DNA from: RYN-230 sp963851025
GTDB lineage: Bacteria > Actinomycetota > Actinomycetes > Streptosporangiales > Streptosporangiaceae
NCBI GenBank assembly: GCA_963851025.1
Contig: CAWKOA010000007.1
Location: 177,344 to 241,343 of the forward strand
Length of the DNA: 64,000 bases
Direction: 5' to 3'
Both the position numbers and the translations under genes were made by a program. The notes below the pieces were generated by a model. That model saw only the letters and a program-made list of their open reading frames with translations, had not been told where the DNA came from and did no database searches. Below, piece after piece: positions 20,826 to 30,097 of this stretch (position 1 is the first letter of the stretch; each line of letters starts with the position of its first letter).

Positions 20826-21524
20826 TCATGCCGTGGCGAACCGGTAGCCGGAGCGCGGCTCGGTGATGAACAGCGGCTCGTCGCCGGCCCGCTCGAGCTT
20901 GGCCCGCAGCCGCCCGACGTACACCCGGGTGTACTCGGTCTGCGTCTCGTAGCCGGGGCCCCAGACCCGGCGCAGCAGCGTGGCGTGGGTCAGCAGCTCA
21001 CCCGGGCTGACCGCGAACTGGCGGAGCAGCGCGAACTCGGTCGGGGTCAGGTGCACCAGGCCGCCGGCCTTGGTGACCCGCCGCCGCTCCAGGTCGATCT
21101 CGACGTCGCCGATCCGCACGACGCTCGGCTCCGGCCGGCCGTCAGCCGACGGCTTGCTGCGCCGCAGCGTGGCGTTGATCCGGGCCAGGAGTTCCTCGAT
21201 GCCGAACGGCTTGGTCATGTAGTCGTCGGCGCCCAGGTTGAGCGCGCGGACCTTGTCGGTCTCGGCGCGGCGGGCGGACAGCACGATGATGCCCACCCCG
21301 GACTGCTCGCGGATTTCCCGGCACAGCTCGAAGCCGTCCCGCCCGGGCAGCATCAGGTCCAGCAGCACAACGTCGAGGCCGCGCGCCTGGAGCGCCTCGC
21401 TGACCCCGGTCCCGTCCTTGGACACGATCACGTCGTGACCGCGGGCGGACAGGTTGGACCGGACCAGGTCGACGATGTTCTGGTCGTCCTCCACGATGAG
21501 CACGACCGTCTTGTCAGCCACCAC
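20826..21524 (-). CDS. OmpR/KdpE-type response regulator
   Basis: A 232-residue two-component regulator. The receiver domain has the acidic pair VEDD, phospho-acceptor Asp56 in VLLDLMLPGRDG, Ser83 and Lys105 in MTKPFG. The C-terminal winged helix shows HLTPTEFALLRQFAVSPGEL and TEYTRVYVGRLRAKLE. Start is GTG 21524 (a second GTG follows directly), preceded by AGGAAG and lying inside the last codons of the kinase gene. This overlap of about 11 bases implies coupled translation with the fused kinase. Likely targets are the downstream sugar-binding protein and permease genes; this is inferred. Confidence 0.94.
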   Translation of the reverse strand: MVADKTVVLIVEDDQNIVDLVRSNLSARGHDVIVSKDGTGVSEALQARGLDVVLLDLMLPGRDGFELCREIREQSGVGIIVLSARRAETDKVRALNLGADDYMTKPFGIEELLARINATLRRSKPSADGRPEPSVVRIGDVEIDLERRRVTKAGGLVHLTPTEFALLRQFAVSPGELLTHATLLRRVWGPGYETQTEYTRVYVGRLRAKLERAGDEPLFITEPRSGYRFATA

Positions 21525-23991
21525 GTACTTCCTCCGGTTCCTCCACCACGCTCCAGGACGCCCCGGCCGGCTCGCCGGTGGATCCTGGCGGCGGATCGGC
21601 CGGGAGCGCGACCACGAAGGACGCCCCGGGGTCCGCCGGCGCCACCACGAGGGTGCCGCCGTGCGCTTCGACGATCCCCCGTGCGATGGGCAGCCCCAGC
21701 CCGGTCCCCGCCACCTCGGTGGTGCCCCGGACCCGCGGCTCGAAGATCTTCCCGGCCAGCCCGGCCGGGATGCCCGCCCCGTAGTCAGTGATCTCGACCT
21801 CGGCCCAGCCGGGCGGGCCGCCAGCCCGGACGGTGACGTCCGTGCCCCGCGGCGACGCGCCGTGGCTGGCCGCGTTCTCCAGCAGGTTGACGAAGACCTG
21901 CTCCAGCCGGTCATGGTCGGCCCAGACCGGCTCCAGGCCGGCGGTCACGTGGATCCGCACCGCGGGCCCCCGGGACAGGCAGTTCGCCGCGGCGCTGACG
22001 ACCAGCGCCAGGTCACACCAGTCGCGCTGCAGCCGCAGCACGCCGGATTCGATCGCGGTCGAATCAAGCAGGTCGCCGACCAGGCGTTCCATCCGCGCCG
22101 ACTCCGCGGCGATCGAGCCCAGGAACCGCCGGGTCGCCTCGGGGTTCCAGGTCAGGTCGGGCTGGCACAGGGTGGAGGCGTAACCGCGGATGGCGGTCAG
22201 CGGGGTGCGCAGCTCATGGCTGAGCGAGGAGAGCATGTCCCGCTGGATGCTCTGCGACCGGCGCAGGGCGGCCGCTTCCCGCCGGGCTGTCTCCAGCGAC
22301 TCCCGCTCCATGGCCAGGGCCAGCGACCGGCTCGCGTCGTCCAGCAGCTCCAGGGCGTCCTCGGTAACGGTCTTGCCCGGGCTCCACCAGGCGACCAGCG
22401 CCCCCCGCTGGCCGGGCAGCCGGAGCGAGCCCGCGGCCAGCCCGGGTTCCACCAGCCGGGCCGGGACGTCGTCCCCGGCGGACAGCACGGCCGTGGCCGC
22501 GGCCGCCAGCCCGGGCCTGACGCCGGGGCCGCTCTCCCCCGCGACGCACCGGCAGCCGGGCGGATCGCCGTCGGCGGCCATCACCGCCGCGGTGTCCGCG
22601 CCCAGCCCGTCCAGCAGGGCCAGCAGCGAGATCTCCAGGCCGCCCTGCAGCCGCTCCGGCCCGGCCAGGCTCTCCAGCAGCCCGCGCAGCGATTCCAGCA
22701 CCCGGTTGCGCCGGGACACCTCGGTGAGCAGCCGCTCCCGCTCGATGGCGGACGCCGCGTAGCGCAGGTAGATGGTGGCCAGCTCGAGCCGCTCCGGGGC
22801 CGGGTTCCCCGGGGAGGTGGCGTAGCCGGACACCGTGCCCAGCACCCCGTCGCTGCCCAGGATGGGAGCGGCCCAGGCGCTCCGCACGCCCGAGGCGGCG
22901 GCCGCGGCCGCGCCCGCCGGCCAGCTGGCCCGGGTCTGCAGGTTGTCCACGACCACGACGGCGCCGCCCGCGGCGGCCAGCCCGGCCGGGCCGCCCTCCG
23001 GGCCGACCGGGAGGGCCGCGTTCAGGTCCAGCAGTTCCGCGGGCAGCCCGGTCGCGGCCAGCCGGCGCAGCACGGGCTGCTCCCCGGCGGTCTCCAGCAG
23101 GTGCACGCAGAGCATGTCCACCTCGAGCGCCCCGGCCATGGCCGACACGATCAGCGGGAGCGAGGCGGCGGGCTCGGCCTCGGACAGCTGGTCGGCCAGG
23201 CTCTGCAGCCGCCTGATCTGGCGGCTGGCGATGGAGTCGGCCTCCACGCCCGACATGAGCGCCACCAGGTCACTGCGCTGGACCTCCACCGGGGACACGT
23301 CGGCGACGGCGGCACCGTCGCGGAGCACGATGATCCGGTCGGCCAGCGTGAAGACCTGCTCCAGGTCGTGCGTGGCGAGCAGCACGCTCGCTCCGGCGTC
23401 GCGGGCTTCCCGCAGGATCAGCTCCACCAGCGCGGTCTCGGCCACGCCCAGGGAGGCGGTCGGCTCGTCCATCACCAGCAGGCGCGGCGGCGTGAGCAGG
23501 GCGCGGGCCACCGCGACCAGCTGGCGCTGGCCGCGGGACAGGACCCGGAGCGGGACATCCAGTCGCAGGTCACGGGCGCCGACCCGGCTCAGCAGCGCGG
23601 CGGCCTGCTCGCGCAGGGCCGACTCCGGGACCACCCAGCGGCCCGGGCGGCCGAGGAAGATGTTGGCCACCGCGTCCAGGTCGTCGCAGAGCCCGTGCTC
23701 CTGCCAGACGGTCTCGATGCCGGCCCGGCGGACCTGGCGGGGCCGGGACGGCATGGGCCGCCCGGCGAACCGCACGTCGCCCGCGTCCGCGTCGAGCACC
23801 CCGGCGATGGTCCCGATCAGGGTGGACTTGCCGGCGCCGTTCCCGCCGGCCACGGCGACGATCTCACCCTGCCCCACCTGGAGGCTGACCTCGCGGAGCA
23901 CGGTGAGCGGGCCGAAGCTCTTGCTGAGCCTGCTGACTTCGAGCAGGGCCGGCCGCCCGCGGGGCTCGGCCGACCGGCTGCACCAGCTCAC
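21514..23991 (-). CDS. Fusion of sugar ABC transporter ATPase with GAF regions and sensor histidine kinase
   Basis: One uninterrupted 825-residue chain. Residues ~16-250 are a full RbsA/XylG-type ABC ATPase: Walker A GGNGAGKST (49-57), Q-loop Gln97, signature LSRGQRQ (151-157), Walker B LLVMDEPTASL (171-181) and H-loop His208. Residues ~255-420 and ~430-565 resemble two GAF-like sensor regions (ALEVDMLCVHLLE, AAPILGSDGVLGTVSGY). Residues ~580-645 are HisKA with phospho-acceptor His592 (LSSLSHELRTPLTAIRGYAS). Residues ~690-800 are HATPase_c with N-box VNLLENAASH, DYGAGIP and GTGLGLPIA. No membrane segment is seen. GTG 23991 has GGAG nearby. All catalytic residues of both enzymes are present, so transport-coupled signalling is plausible. 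Confidence 0.92.
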   Translation of the reverse strand: MSWCSRSAEPRGRPALLEVSRLSKSFGPLTVLREVSLQVGQGEIVAVAGGNGAGKSTLIGTIAGVLDADAGDVRFAGRPMPSRPRQVRRAGIETVWQEHGLCDDLDAVANIFLGRPGRWVVPESALREQAAALLSRVGARDLRLDVPLRVLSRGQRQLVAVARALLTPPRLLVMDEPTASLGVAETALVELILREARDAGASVLLATHDLEQVFTLADRIIVLRDGAAVADVSPVEVQRSDLVALMSGVEADSIASRQIRRLQSLADQLSEAEPAASLPLIVSAMAGALEVDMLCVHLLETAGEQPVLRRLAATGLPAELLDLNAALPVGPEGGPAGLAAAGGAVVVVDNLQTRASWPAGAAAAAASGVRSAWAAPILGSDGVLGTVSGYATSPGNPAPERLELATIYLRYAASAIERERLLTEVSRRNRVLESLRGLLESLAGPERLQGGLEISLLALLDGLGADTAAVMAADGDPPGCRCVAGESGPGVRPGLAAAATAVLSAGDDVPARLVEPGLAAGSLRLPGQRGALVAWWSPGKTVTEDALELLDDASRSLALAMERESLETARREAAALRRSQSIQRDMLSSLSHELRTPLTAIRGYASTLCQPDLTWNPEATRRFLGSIAAESARMERLVGDLLDSTAIESGVLRLQRDWCDLALVVSAAANCLSRGPAVRIHVTAGLEPVWADHDRLEQVFVNLLENAASHGASPRGTDVTVRAGGPPGWAEVEITDYGAGIPAGLAGKIFEPRVRGTTEVAGTGLGLPIARGIVEAHGGTLVVAPADPGASFVVALPADPPPGSTGEPAGASWSVVEEPEEVRGG

Positions 23992-24175
23992 CAGCGTCTC
24001 CGTCGTGACGCACGGCAGGCCCGGCTCCGGCGCCGGGTCAGGCCGTGTCCCTAGCGCACCATCTGGCCGGTGGCCCCCTGCCCGTGGCCCGTGGCCCGGT
24101 CAGGATAACCGCCGCCGGGCCGGGAGGCTACTGCCCCGTAACCCGCCGCAGGTCGGGGGGTTACGGCCGGGTGAT
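23992..24175 (-). promoter_or_regulatory. Likely promoter region of the transporter-kinase operon
   Basis: 184 bases between proA and the fused kinase gene, both on the minus strand. It should hold the proA terminator-free end and the promoter for the kinase, regulator, binding-protein and permease genes. The sequence is GC-rich with GGCCC-type dyads (about 24070-24135). No clear promoter or operator was identified by eye. Confidence 0.35.
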
Positions 24176-25423
24176 TCAGGCCGGGATGACCACGTACTGC
24201 CGCAGGCACAGATCCTGGAAGGTGACCGGGCCGCGCGGGCCGGGCACGTGGTCCACGTTGATGCCCGTCTCCGGGACGCCGCGCAGCTTGAACCCGTCGA
24301 GCAGCCGGGTGGTGGCGTTCCAGAACGCGCCGGTGCCCCGGTAGGCGTCGAGGAACTCGCGGGCCGCGGCGGGATCGGCGGTGACGATGCCGGCCGCGAG
24401 GCCGGACGTGCTGTCGTTGGCCAGCCGGGCGGCCGCCGCCGGGCCGTCCGCCGGCGCGATGGTCAGGGTGGCCTCGTGGCCGGCGTCCAGGGCCCACTCG
24501 TGGCCCAGCGGGTGGCCGTGCGGCGGCAGCGAGGGTGTGATGCCCAGCGCGCGGACCGGCCCGAGCACCGTCTCCAGCAGCTCGTCCCAGGCCTGCGCGT
24601 CGATCAGCAGGAGGTTCAGCCGGTTGCACACGCCGAGCCGGTCGAGGCTGCTGGTGACGATCTCGGCGGCCAGCGCCGGATCGGCGGCGCGGTCCAGGTA
24701 GAGCACGCCGCCCCCGTCGGCGTGCGCGAGCGTGCGTACCCCGGCCCGGGCCGCCTCGGCGGCCAGGCTGCGCGTGGTCTCCCCGCTGCCGCGCAGGATG
24801 ACCAGCGGGATCAGCCCGGGCTGGCGGACCAGCTCGACCGCGGCTTCCCGGTCCGCGGAGCGGACCAGCTGCACCACCCGCGGGTCCAGCCCGGCGGCCT
24901 CCGCCGCGGGGGCGATCACGTGGTCCGCGAGGGCCGCGGCGGACCGCAGCGCCGCGCCCCCGGTGCGCAGCACCCCGGCGTTGCGGGACTTGAGCAGCTG
25001 GGAGGCGATGTCGATGGTCACGTTGGGCCGGGCCTCGAAGTTCGCGCCGATCACGCCGACCGGCACCCGCCGCTCGGCCAGCCGCAGCCTGGTCCCGGAC
25101 GGGCCGCCGGCCATGTCGCCCAGGGGGGTCATCTCGGCCGGGAACGGCGCGTCCGCCAGCAGGCCGATCTGGCGGGCCATCTCCTGCATCCGGCCCTGGT
25201 CGAGGCGGAGCCGGTCCAGCAGGCCCGGCCCGAGGCCCGCGGCCTCGCCGTCGGCCATGTCCCCGGCGTTGGCCGCGAGGATTTCCCCGGCCCGCTCGGA
25301 GAGCCGGGCGGCCATCTCCCGCAGCGCCTGGTTGATGACATCGCCGGCGGCATGGGCGAGGCTCGCGGCGCTGTCGCGGGCGGCCTCGCCGGCCGCGATC
25401 ACCGCCTTCTGCGCATCAGACAC
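24176..25423 (-). CDS. proA: Gamma-glutamyl phosphate reductase
   Basis: A 415-residue cytoplasmic enzyme reducing gamma-glutamyl phosphate to the semialdehyde, the second step of proline synthesis. Motifs: RVPVGVIGANFEARPNVTID, LKSRNAGVLRTGGAA, the catalytic Cys in LDRLGVCNRLNLLLID, and GTGAFWNATTRLLDGFKLRG. Length is typical and the frame is intact. proB is not in the window. The next upstream gene, 10 bases away on the same strand, is the conserved unknown protein at 25434. Confidence 0.96.
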   Translation of the reverse strand: MSDAQKAVIAAGEAARDSAASLAHAAGDVINQALREMAARLSERAGEILAANAGDMADGEAAGLGPGLLDRLRLDQGRMQEMARQIGLLADAPFPAEMTPLGDMAGGPSGTRLRLAERRVPVGVIGANFEARPNVTIDIASQLLKSRNAGVLRTGGAALRSAAALADHVIAPAAEAAGLDPRVVQLVRSADREAAVELVRQPGLIPLVILRGSGETTRSLAAEAARAGVRTLAHADGGGVLYLDRAADPALAAEIVTSSLDRLGVCNRLNLLLIDAQAWDELLETVLGPVRALGITPSLPPHGHPLGHEWALDAGHEATLTIAPADGPAAAARLANDSTSGLAAGIVTADPAAAREFLDAYRGTGAFWNATTRLLDGFKLRGVPETGINVDHVPGPRGPVTFQDLCLRQYVVIPA

Positions 25424-25433
25424 GCTGCCGATG

Positions 25434-26416
25434 CTAGGGCATGGCGCCGGCTGGCTCCCAGCGCCAGTGGAAGCCCACCACCGACCGCTCCAGCGACCGC
25501 AGGTAGCGGTGCACCGAGTGCTGGCTGTCCGGGGTGACCTGCTCCTGTTCCAGGACCCGGCCCTCGACCCCGTCCCAGACCGCCCACCACACCGCGTCCG
25601 GCAGCTGGTCGGGGTGGAACTGGATGCGCATGTCGAAGTTTTCCAGCGTGTTCATCACCGCCCGGCGGTACTGCCGCTCGTCCGGATCGGCGGAGTTCGC
25701 CTTCGTAGTGGTACGACGTCCAGTACTCCAGGGTGATCGTCTCGCCCAGGCTGAGTGAGCGGGCCAGGCGGATGTCGGTGCCGTAGAGATTCGCCGATCC
25801 GGCGGACCGGCCCGGGCGCCCCCGCGCAGCCCTGCCCGAGTTCCAGCGTGACCGCGTTGGTGTCGTACAGGTACGGGATCCGGTCCAGGCCGTCGGTCAG
25901 GGCCTCGACCACCTGAAGCGTCCGGGTCCGGGCCAGCCTGCGGTCGGCGTCGGCGTACACGTGATCGTGCAGGGAGACGGTCTGGTGCCGGCGCGGGCCG
26001 AGCACCCCCGCCACCTGGGCGGCCGCCCCGGAGCGCATCGCCCGCGGCCCGGCCAGGACGGTGATCCGGCCGGTGCCGCGCCACAGCCGCCAGAGCCGCT
26101 CCTGCTCCTGGCCGGAGAACCCGAACGCGGCCACGAACAGGCTCAGCGTGGCGCGGCTCAGCACCTTGCCGGACAGCGCCCGGCCCACGGTGTCCTTGAG
26201 CTGATGCGGCAGCACATCGGAATGGCCGCCCGCGCGGGGTGAATTCCAGAGGTACTGCGCCAGCACGTCCGCGACGGCGAGGTGATTGATCGCACCGGGC
26301 CGTGATCGCTGTGCGTGAGATTCCCAGAGCTGGCGGTACCGGCCCGGGCGCAGCAGTAATTCGCGCAGGTAACGCCCGGCGGCTTCACGGCCCGCCGCGA
26401 GCTGCGGCTCAGTCAC
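25434..26416 (-). CDS. Conserved actinobacterial protein of unknown function, two frameshifts
   Basis: About 325 residues after repair. The first ~205 residues are continuous: AAGRYLRELLLRPGRYRQLW, RPGAINHLAVADVLAQYLWN, LPHQLKDTVGRALSGKVLSR, VSLHDHVYADADRRLARTRT and DRIPYLYDTNAVTLELGQGC. The frame then breaks near 25800-25830 and near 25695. The C-terminus resumes as QYRRAVMNTLENFDMRIQFH, VWWAVWDGVEGRVLEQEQVT and DSQHSVHRYLRSLERSVVGF. I recognise this as a protein found repeatedly in actinomycetes, without known activity. It has no signal peptide or membrane segment. The N-terminal ~130 residues could be a regulatory helical domain. Confidence 0.75.
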
Positions 26417-26675
26417 GTCATGGCTCTATCTGCTCTGTGTCGAACTTAGTGCGAAGTACGCGTCTAGCCTACGTGCAGATCTCGCCGGGAGGGGAGTTCG
26501 GGCTACGGGCGAGACGGCGACAGGGGGCCGGGGGGACGGACCGCCTGGCGGCGCCCGTCCCTCCGGGCTCATTAGTCCGGGGCGGGCGACCCCCCTGGAC
26601 TCCCCCGCCATTCGCCTCGGCGGCACGCCTCCGGCGAGCAGGGGCCTGCACCGGCGCCCGGCGCCCGCGGAGCGC
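26417..26675. other. Gene-free GC-rich spacer
   Basis: 259 bases between the GNAT gene and the conserved unknown gene. The left part is very G-rich (about 26490-26545, runs such as GGGGGCCGGGGGGACGG); the right third (26430-26470) is more AT-rich and may be the promoter for the leftward gene pair 25434/24176. No open frame with plausible homology was seen. Confidence 0.4.
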
Positions 26676-27560
26676 TCAGAAGAGGATTGAGGTCAGGGTG
26701 GCTTGCTCGGTGAAGCCGACTTTGCGGTAGACGGCGCGGGCCGGGGCGTTGAAGTCGTTGACGTAGAGGGACACCACGGGCGCGATGGACCGCAGCGCCT
26801 CCTGCACCACCGCGGCCATCCCGGCCACGGCGAGCCCCTGGCCCCGCAGCTCCGGCCGCACCCAGACTCCCTGCACCTGGCAGGCGTGCGGGGTGACGGC
26901 CCCGACCTCGGCCTTGAACATCACCCGGCCGTCCTCGATCCGGGCGAACGCCCGTCCCAGCGCGATCAGCTCAGCCACCCGGGCCCGGTAGGCGGCCCCG
27001 CCGTCCGGGCCGAGCGGGGATACCCCGACTTCCTCGGTGAACATGGCCACCGAGGCCGGGCAGCAGCACGTCGAGCTCGCTGGGCCGGACCCGGCGCAGA
27101 TCCGGGTCGGCGGCCACCCGCGGCGGGCCGGAGATCGCCATGACCGGCTGTGCTTCCCGGATCTCCCGGGGCTGGCCCCAGTAGGGGCGCAGCAGTTCCC
27201 ACATCTGCCCGACGGCTTCCGCCGGGCCCACGATGGACGAGCAGCGCCGTGCCCTGCAGCCGGGCCCGCCCGGCGAAGGCGGTCGGCGGCGGCCGGGGTC
27301 GCCCCGACCGGGACCAGGTTGGCCCCGGCGTAGCAGGCTGAGGTCAGCTTGCCGCCGGGCACGAAGCCCCACATCTGGCCGCCGAGCCGGACCGGGTCGA
27401 GGCCTGCCTCATGGACCCGGGAGCTGACGAAGACGTTCACCACCGGGTCGCGGTCGCACAACTCCAGCACGTCGTCGCGATCGCGGTCGTTGAGCAGGCG
27501 CAGCGATGAGGACCGCGACGCCTTGGTGCGCAGCACCCTCCCAGCGTATCGGTCCGTCAT
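26676..27560 (-). CDS. GNAT acetyltransferase with DUF4081 domain, internally out of frame
   Basis: A 294-codon frame whose ends and middle are in different registers. The DUF4081 N-terminal part is RDDVLELCDRDPVVNVFVSS and MWGFVPGGKLTSACYAGANL. The middle belongs to another frame (VGPAEAVGQMWELLRPYWGQ, MAISGPPRVAADPDLRRVRP). The frame returns at SVAMFTEEVGVSPLG, and the GNAT fold ends with GVWVRPELRGQGLAVAGMAA and PVVSLYVNDFNAPARAVYRK. Three single-base insertions (near 27290, 27230 and 27060) explain this exactly. A small-molecule or protein N-acetyltransferase is expected; the substrate is unknown. Confidence 0.85.
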   Translation of the reverse strand: MTDRYAGRVLRTKASRSSSLRLLNDRDRDDVLELCDRDPVVNVFVSSRVHEAGLDPVRLGGQMWGFVPGGKLTSACYAGANLVPVGATPAAADRLRRAGPAAGHGAARPSWARRKPSGRCGNCCAPTGASPGRSGKHSRSWRSPARRGWPPTRICAGSGPASSTCCCPASVAMFTEEVGVSPLGPDGGAAYRARVAELIALGRAFARIEDGRVMFKAEVGAVTPHACQVQGVWVRPELRGQGLAVAGMAAVVQEALRSIAPVVSLYVNDFNAPARAVYRKVGFTEQATLTSILF

Positions 27561-27584
27561 CGAGGAATGCCCGCCAAGGCAGGG

Positions 27585-29198
27585 TCAGCTGGCCGGCGAG
27601 GGCGGCGGCAGGGCCGGGCAGGTGGCGTTGACCAGGCCCGGGGCCGCTGGGCAGCGCGCCGGTGGCCAGGTAACGGTTCAGGTAGCCGTCGACGCAGGTG
27701 TTAGGCGGCTGGGCCAGGGACTGGCCGTGATTCCCGCCGCCTTCGCACCACCACCATCCGGGCGCTGGGCAGCAGCCGGTGCGCGGCCTGCGCGCCCGCG
27801 TACGGGGTGGCCGCGTCCAGGGTGCCCTGGAGCATCAGGATGCCCGGCAGGCCCGCCCCCTTGATCTGCAGCGGGTGCGCGGGCCCGCGCACCGGCCAGA
27901 ACGCGCAGGAGGCGTTGAACCAGGCGTTGTCCCAGGCCTGGAACGGCGCGGTCCGGTACACCCGCCGGGTGTCGGAGTTCCACCTGGCCCAGCTCCGCGG
28001 CCAGTTCACGTCGCTGCACTCCACCGCGTTGTAGACCGCGAACTCGTTCTCGCTCTGCACGCCCTCCTGCTGGTACTGGCTGACCAGCTGGCTGGTGGAC
28101 GCCGCTGTGCAGGTAGGCGGACAGCGCCGCGGCCAGGCCGGGCCACAGCGCGTTGCTGTACCCGCCCTGCAGGAACGTGTCGTCGAAGTCGTCCGCGCCG
28201 ATCCGGCCGTTGACCGGGTGGGCCTGGAGCCGCGCCCGGGCCCGGTACCAGGCCTGATCCACCGCGGCCCGGGTGCTGCCCAGCCCGTAGGTGGCGTTGT
28301 GCGCCGCGACCCAGGCGAAGAACGCCTCCATCCGGCCCTCGAACGCGTAGTCCTGGGCGATGTTGTCGGCGTACCAGGCCCCGGTGGGGTCCACCGTGCT
28401 GTCCAGGACCATGCGGCGCAGGTGGTGCGGGAACAGCGTGGCGTACACCTGGCCCAGGTAGGTCCCGTAGGAGTAGCCGAAGTAACTGATCTTCGGGACG
28501 CCGAGCGCGGCCCGGATCGAGTCCATGTCCCGGGCCGCGTCCTGCGATCGTCATGTAGGGCAGCAGCCAGCCGTAGCGCTTCTCGCAGTCCGCCGCGTAG
28601 CTTTTCGCCCGGCTGATGAGGGTCTGCTCCGCGGCCGCGCTGGCCGGGATGTAGTCCGGCCGTACGCCGGAGAAGAAGGACGGGTCACAGGTCAGGGCGG
28701 GGGCGCTGGAACCCACCCCGCGCGGGTCGAAGCCGATGATGTTGTAGTCGGCGGCCACCTGCGGGCTGAGCCCGTCCGCGACGTACGCCGCGAGGCCGAG
28801 GCCGCTGCCGCCCGGGCCGCCCGGGTTGACCAGCAGGTCGCCCTGCTGCTGGCTGGCTGGCGCGGTGGCCGGCACCCGGGACAGCGCCAGGGTGATCATG
28901 CGGCCGCCCGGACGCGCGTAGTCCAGCGGCACCCGGAGGCGGGCGCACTGCAGGCTCGGCACCCCCGGCCGAGCAGGAATGCCAGTGCAGCGCCGGACGC
29001 CGGGCCGGAGGAGCCGGCGCCGGGCCGCCGGGGACGGGAGACCCGGTCGTGGCCCCGCCCGAGGCGTGCAGCCCGCCACGGCGAGCAGGGCGGCGGCCGA
29101 CGGCGCCCAGCGGCCGCCAGCCAGGCCGGGCGGGCGCGGCGCGGCGGCCGTGATCCGGCGGGGCCGGTCATCCGGCGGAGCGATGGCATGACAGCCAT
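27585..29198 (-). CDS. Secreted alpha/beta-hydrolase, peptidase family S33 (SlpD/tripeptidyl aminopeptidase-like), frameshifted
   Basis: About 535 residues. A signal peptide with lipobox ALLAVAGC (about 29060) follows the ATG at 29198 or 29189. The family hallmarks are LLVNPGGPGGSGLGLAAYVA, YNIIGFDPRGVGSSAP, nucleophile Ser in ISYFGYSYGTYLGQVYATLF, ASCAFWPVRGP, the Asp region MLQGTLDAATPYAGAQAAHR, and His in GGGNHGQSL just before the end. Breaks fall near 29100, 28540, 28105 and 27750, so the chain must be pieced together. Such exported proteins trim peptides from protein N-termini outside the cell. The stop at 27585 is deduced from the repaired frame. Confidence 0.84.
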
Positions 29199-29283
29199 CT
29201 TGCCCGATCTGCGGCCCGCCCGGCCAGCCGTGGCCGGCCGGCTGCCCGGCGGCCGGCCGGGCCCGGCGGCCGCGGCGCTCGGG

Positions 29284-30097
29284 TCAGGCGGACTGCTGCC
29301 GCTGCTGCTCCGCGCAGGGCCCGCCGGTACTCCTCGATGACGATGTCGTTCAGTTCCTGGACCGAGGTGTCCTTGGCCAGCTTGTCGAAGGTGATCTCGC
29401 CGTGCTGGAGCAGGTTGATCCGGTCGCAGACCTCGAGAGCCTGGCCGTAGTTGTGCGTGATCATGATGATCGAGACCTCGCCCTGGCGCTTCAGGTCCTT
29501 GACCAGTTCCAGGATCATCGCCGCCTTCCTTGGCGCCCATCGCCGCCAGCGGCTCGTCCAGCAGCAGCACCTTGGCGTTGGAGGTACACCGCCCGGGCCA
29601 CCGCGATGGCCTGGCGCTGGCCACCGGACAGCTTGGCCACCTCCGACGTCGACCGAGGGGATGTTCACCCCGATCTGGTCCAGCTGCTCCTGGGCGGTGC
29701 GCCGCATGCTCCGGTTGGACAGCAGCGACCAGCGGGTCCGCTCCCGGTTCAGGAACATGTTGTGGTAGACGGTGAGCTCGTTGATCAGCGCCAGGTCCTG
29801 GTACACGGTGTCGATGCCGAGCGAGCGGGCGTGGTCCACCGACTTGAGCGTGATCTCCTGGCCGTCCAGGACGATCCGGCCCGAGGTAGGGCGGCTGGAA
29901 GCCGCACATGATCTTGATCAGGGTGGACTTGCCCGCGCCGTTGTCGCCCAGCAGGCCGAGCACCTCGCCCTGGCCCAGGTGCAGGTTGACGTCGTGCAGC
30001 GCGGTCACCGCGCCGAACCGCTTGCTGATGTGCTCGACCCGGAGCGCGTCGCCGCTGCCGTCGCGCCGCCGCGGTGCGGCGTGGGCTCTGTGGTCAT
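29284..30097 (-). CDS. Sugar ABC transporter ATP-binding protein (single domain), frameshifted
   Basis: About 270 residues, a half-size RbsA/XylG-type ATPase. Visible: RVEHISKRFGAVTALHDVNL, Walker A in GLLGDNGAGKSTLIKIMCGF, Q-loop IDTVYQDLALINELTVYHNM, signature and Walker B region (about 29560-29640, read in a shifted frame), ILELVKDLKRQGEVSIIMIT with H-loop His, and INLLQHGEITFDKLAKDTSV. Start ATG 30097 has GGAGGAA and overlaps the permease stop. Breaks near 30040, 29885, 29650, 29590 and 29530 need repair. The stop at 29284 (AEQQRQQSA end) is inferred. It should energise the permease encoded just upstream. Confidence 0.85.

Noticed and set aside
21514..23991. Idea that the ABC ATPase-kinase fusion is itself an assembly artefact
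   Set aside because: The junction keeps one frame through plausible helical and GAF-like sequence (residues 250-300), with no shift in codon use. I keep the fusion as real, though read support should be checked.
21454..24054. 866-codon open frame on the plus strand opposite the transporter-kinase gene
   Set aside because: Antisense shadow; composition is Arg/Gly/Gln/Pro-rich and lacks any motif, while the minus strand has every catalytic motif of two enzyme families.
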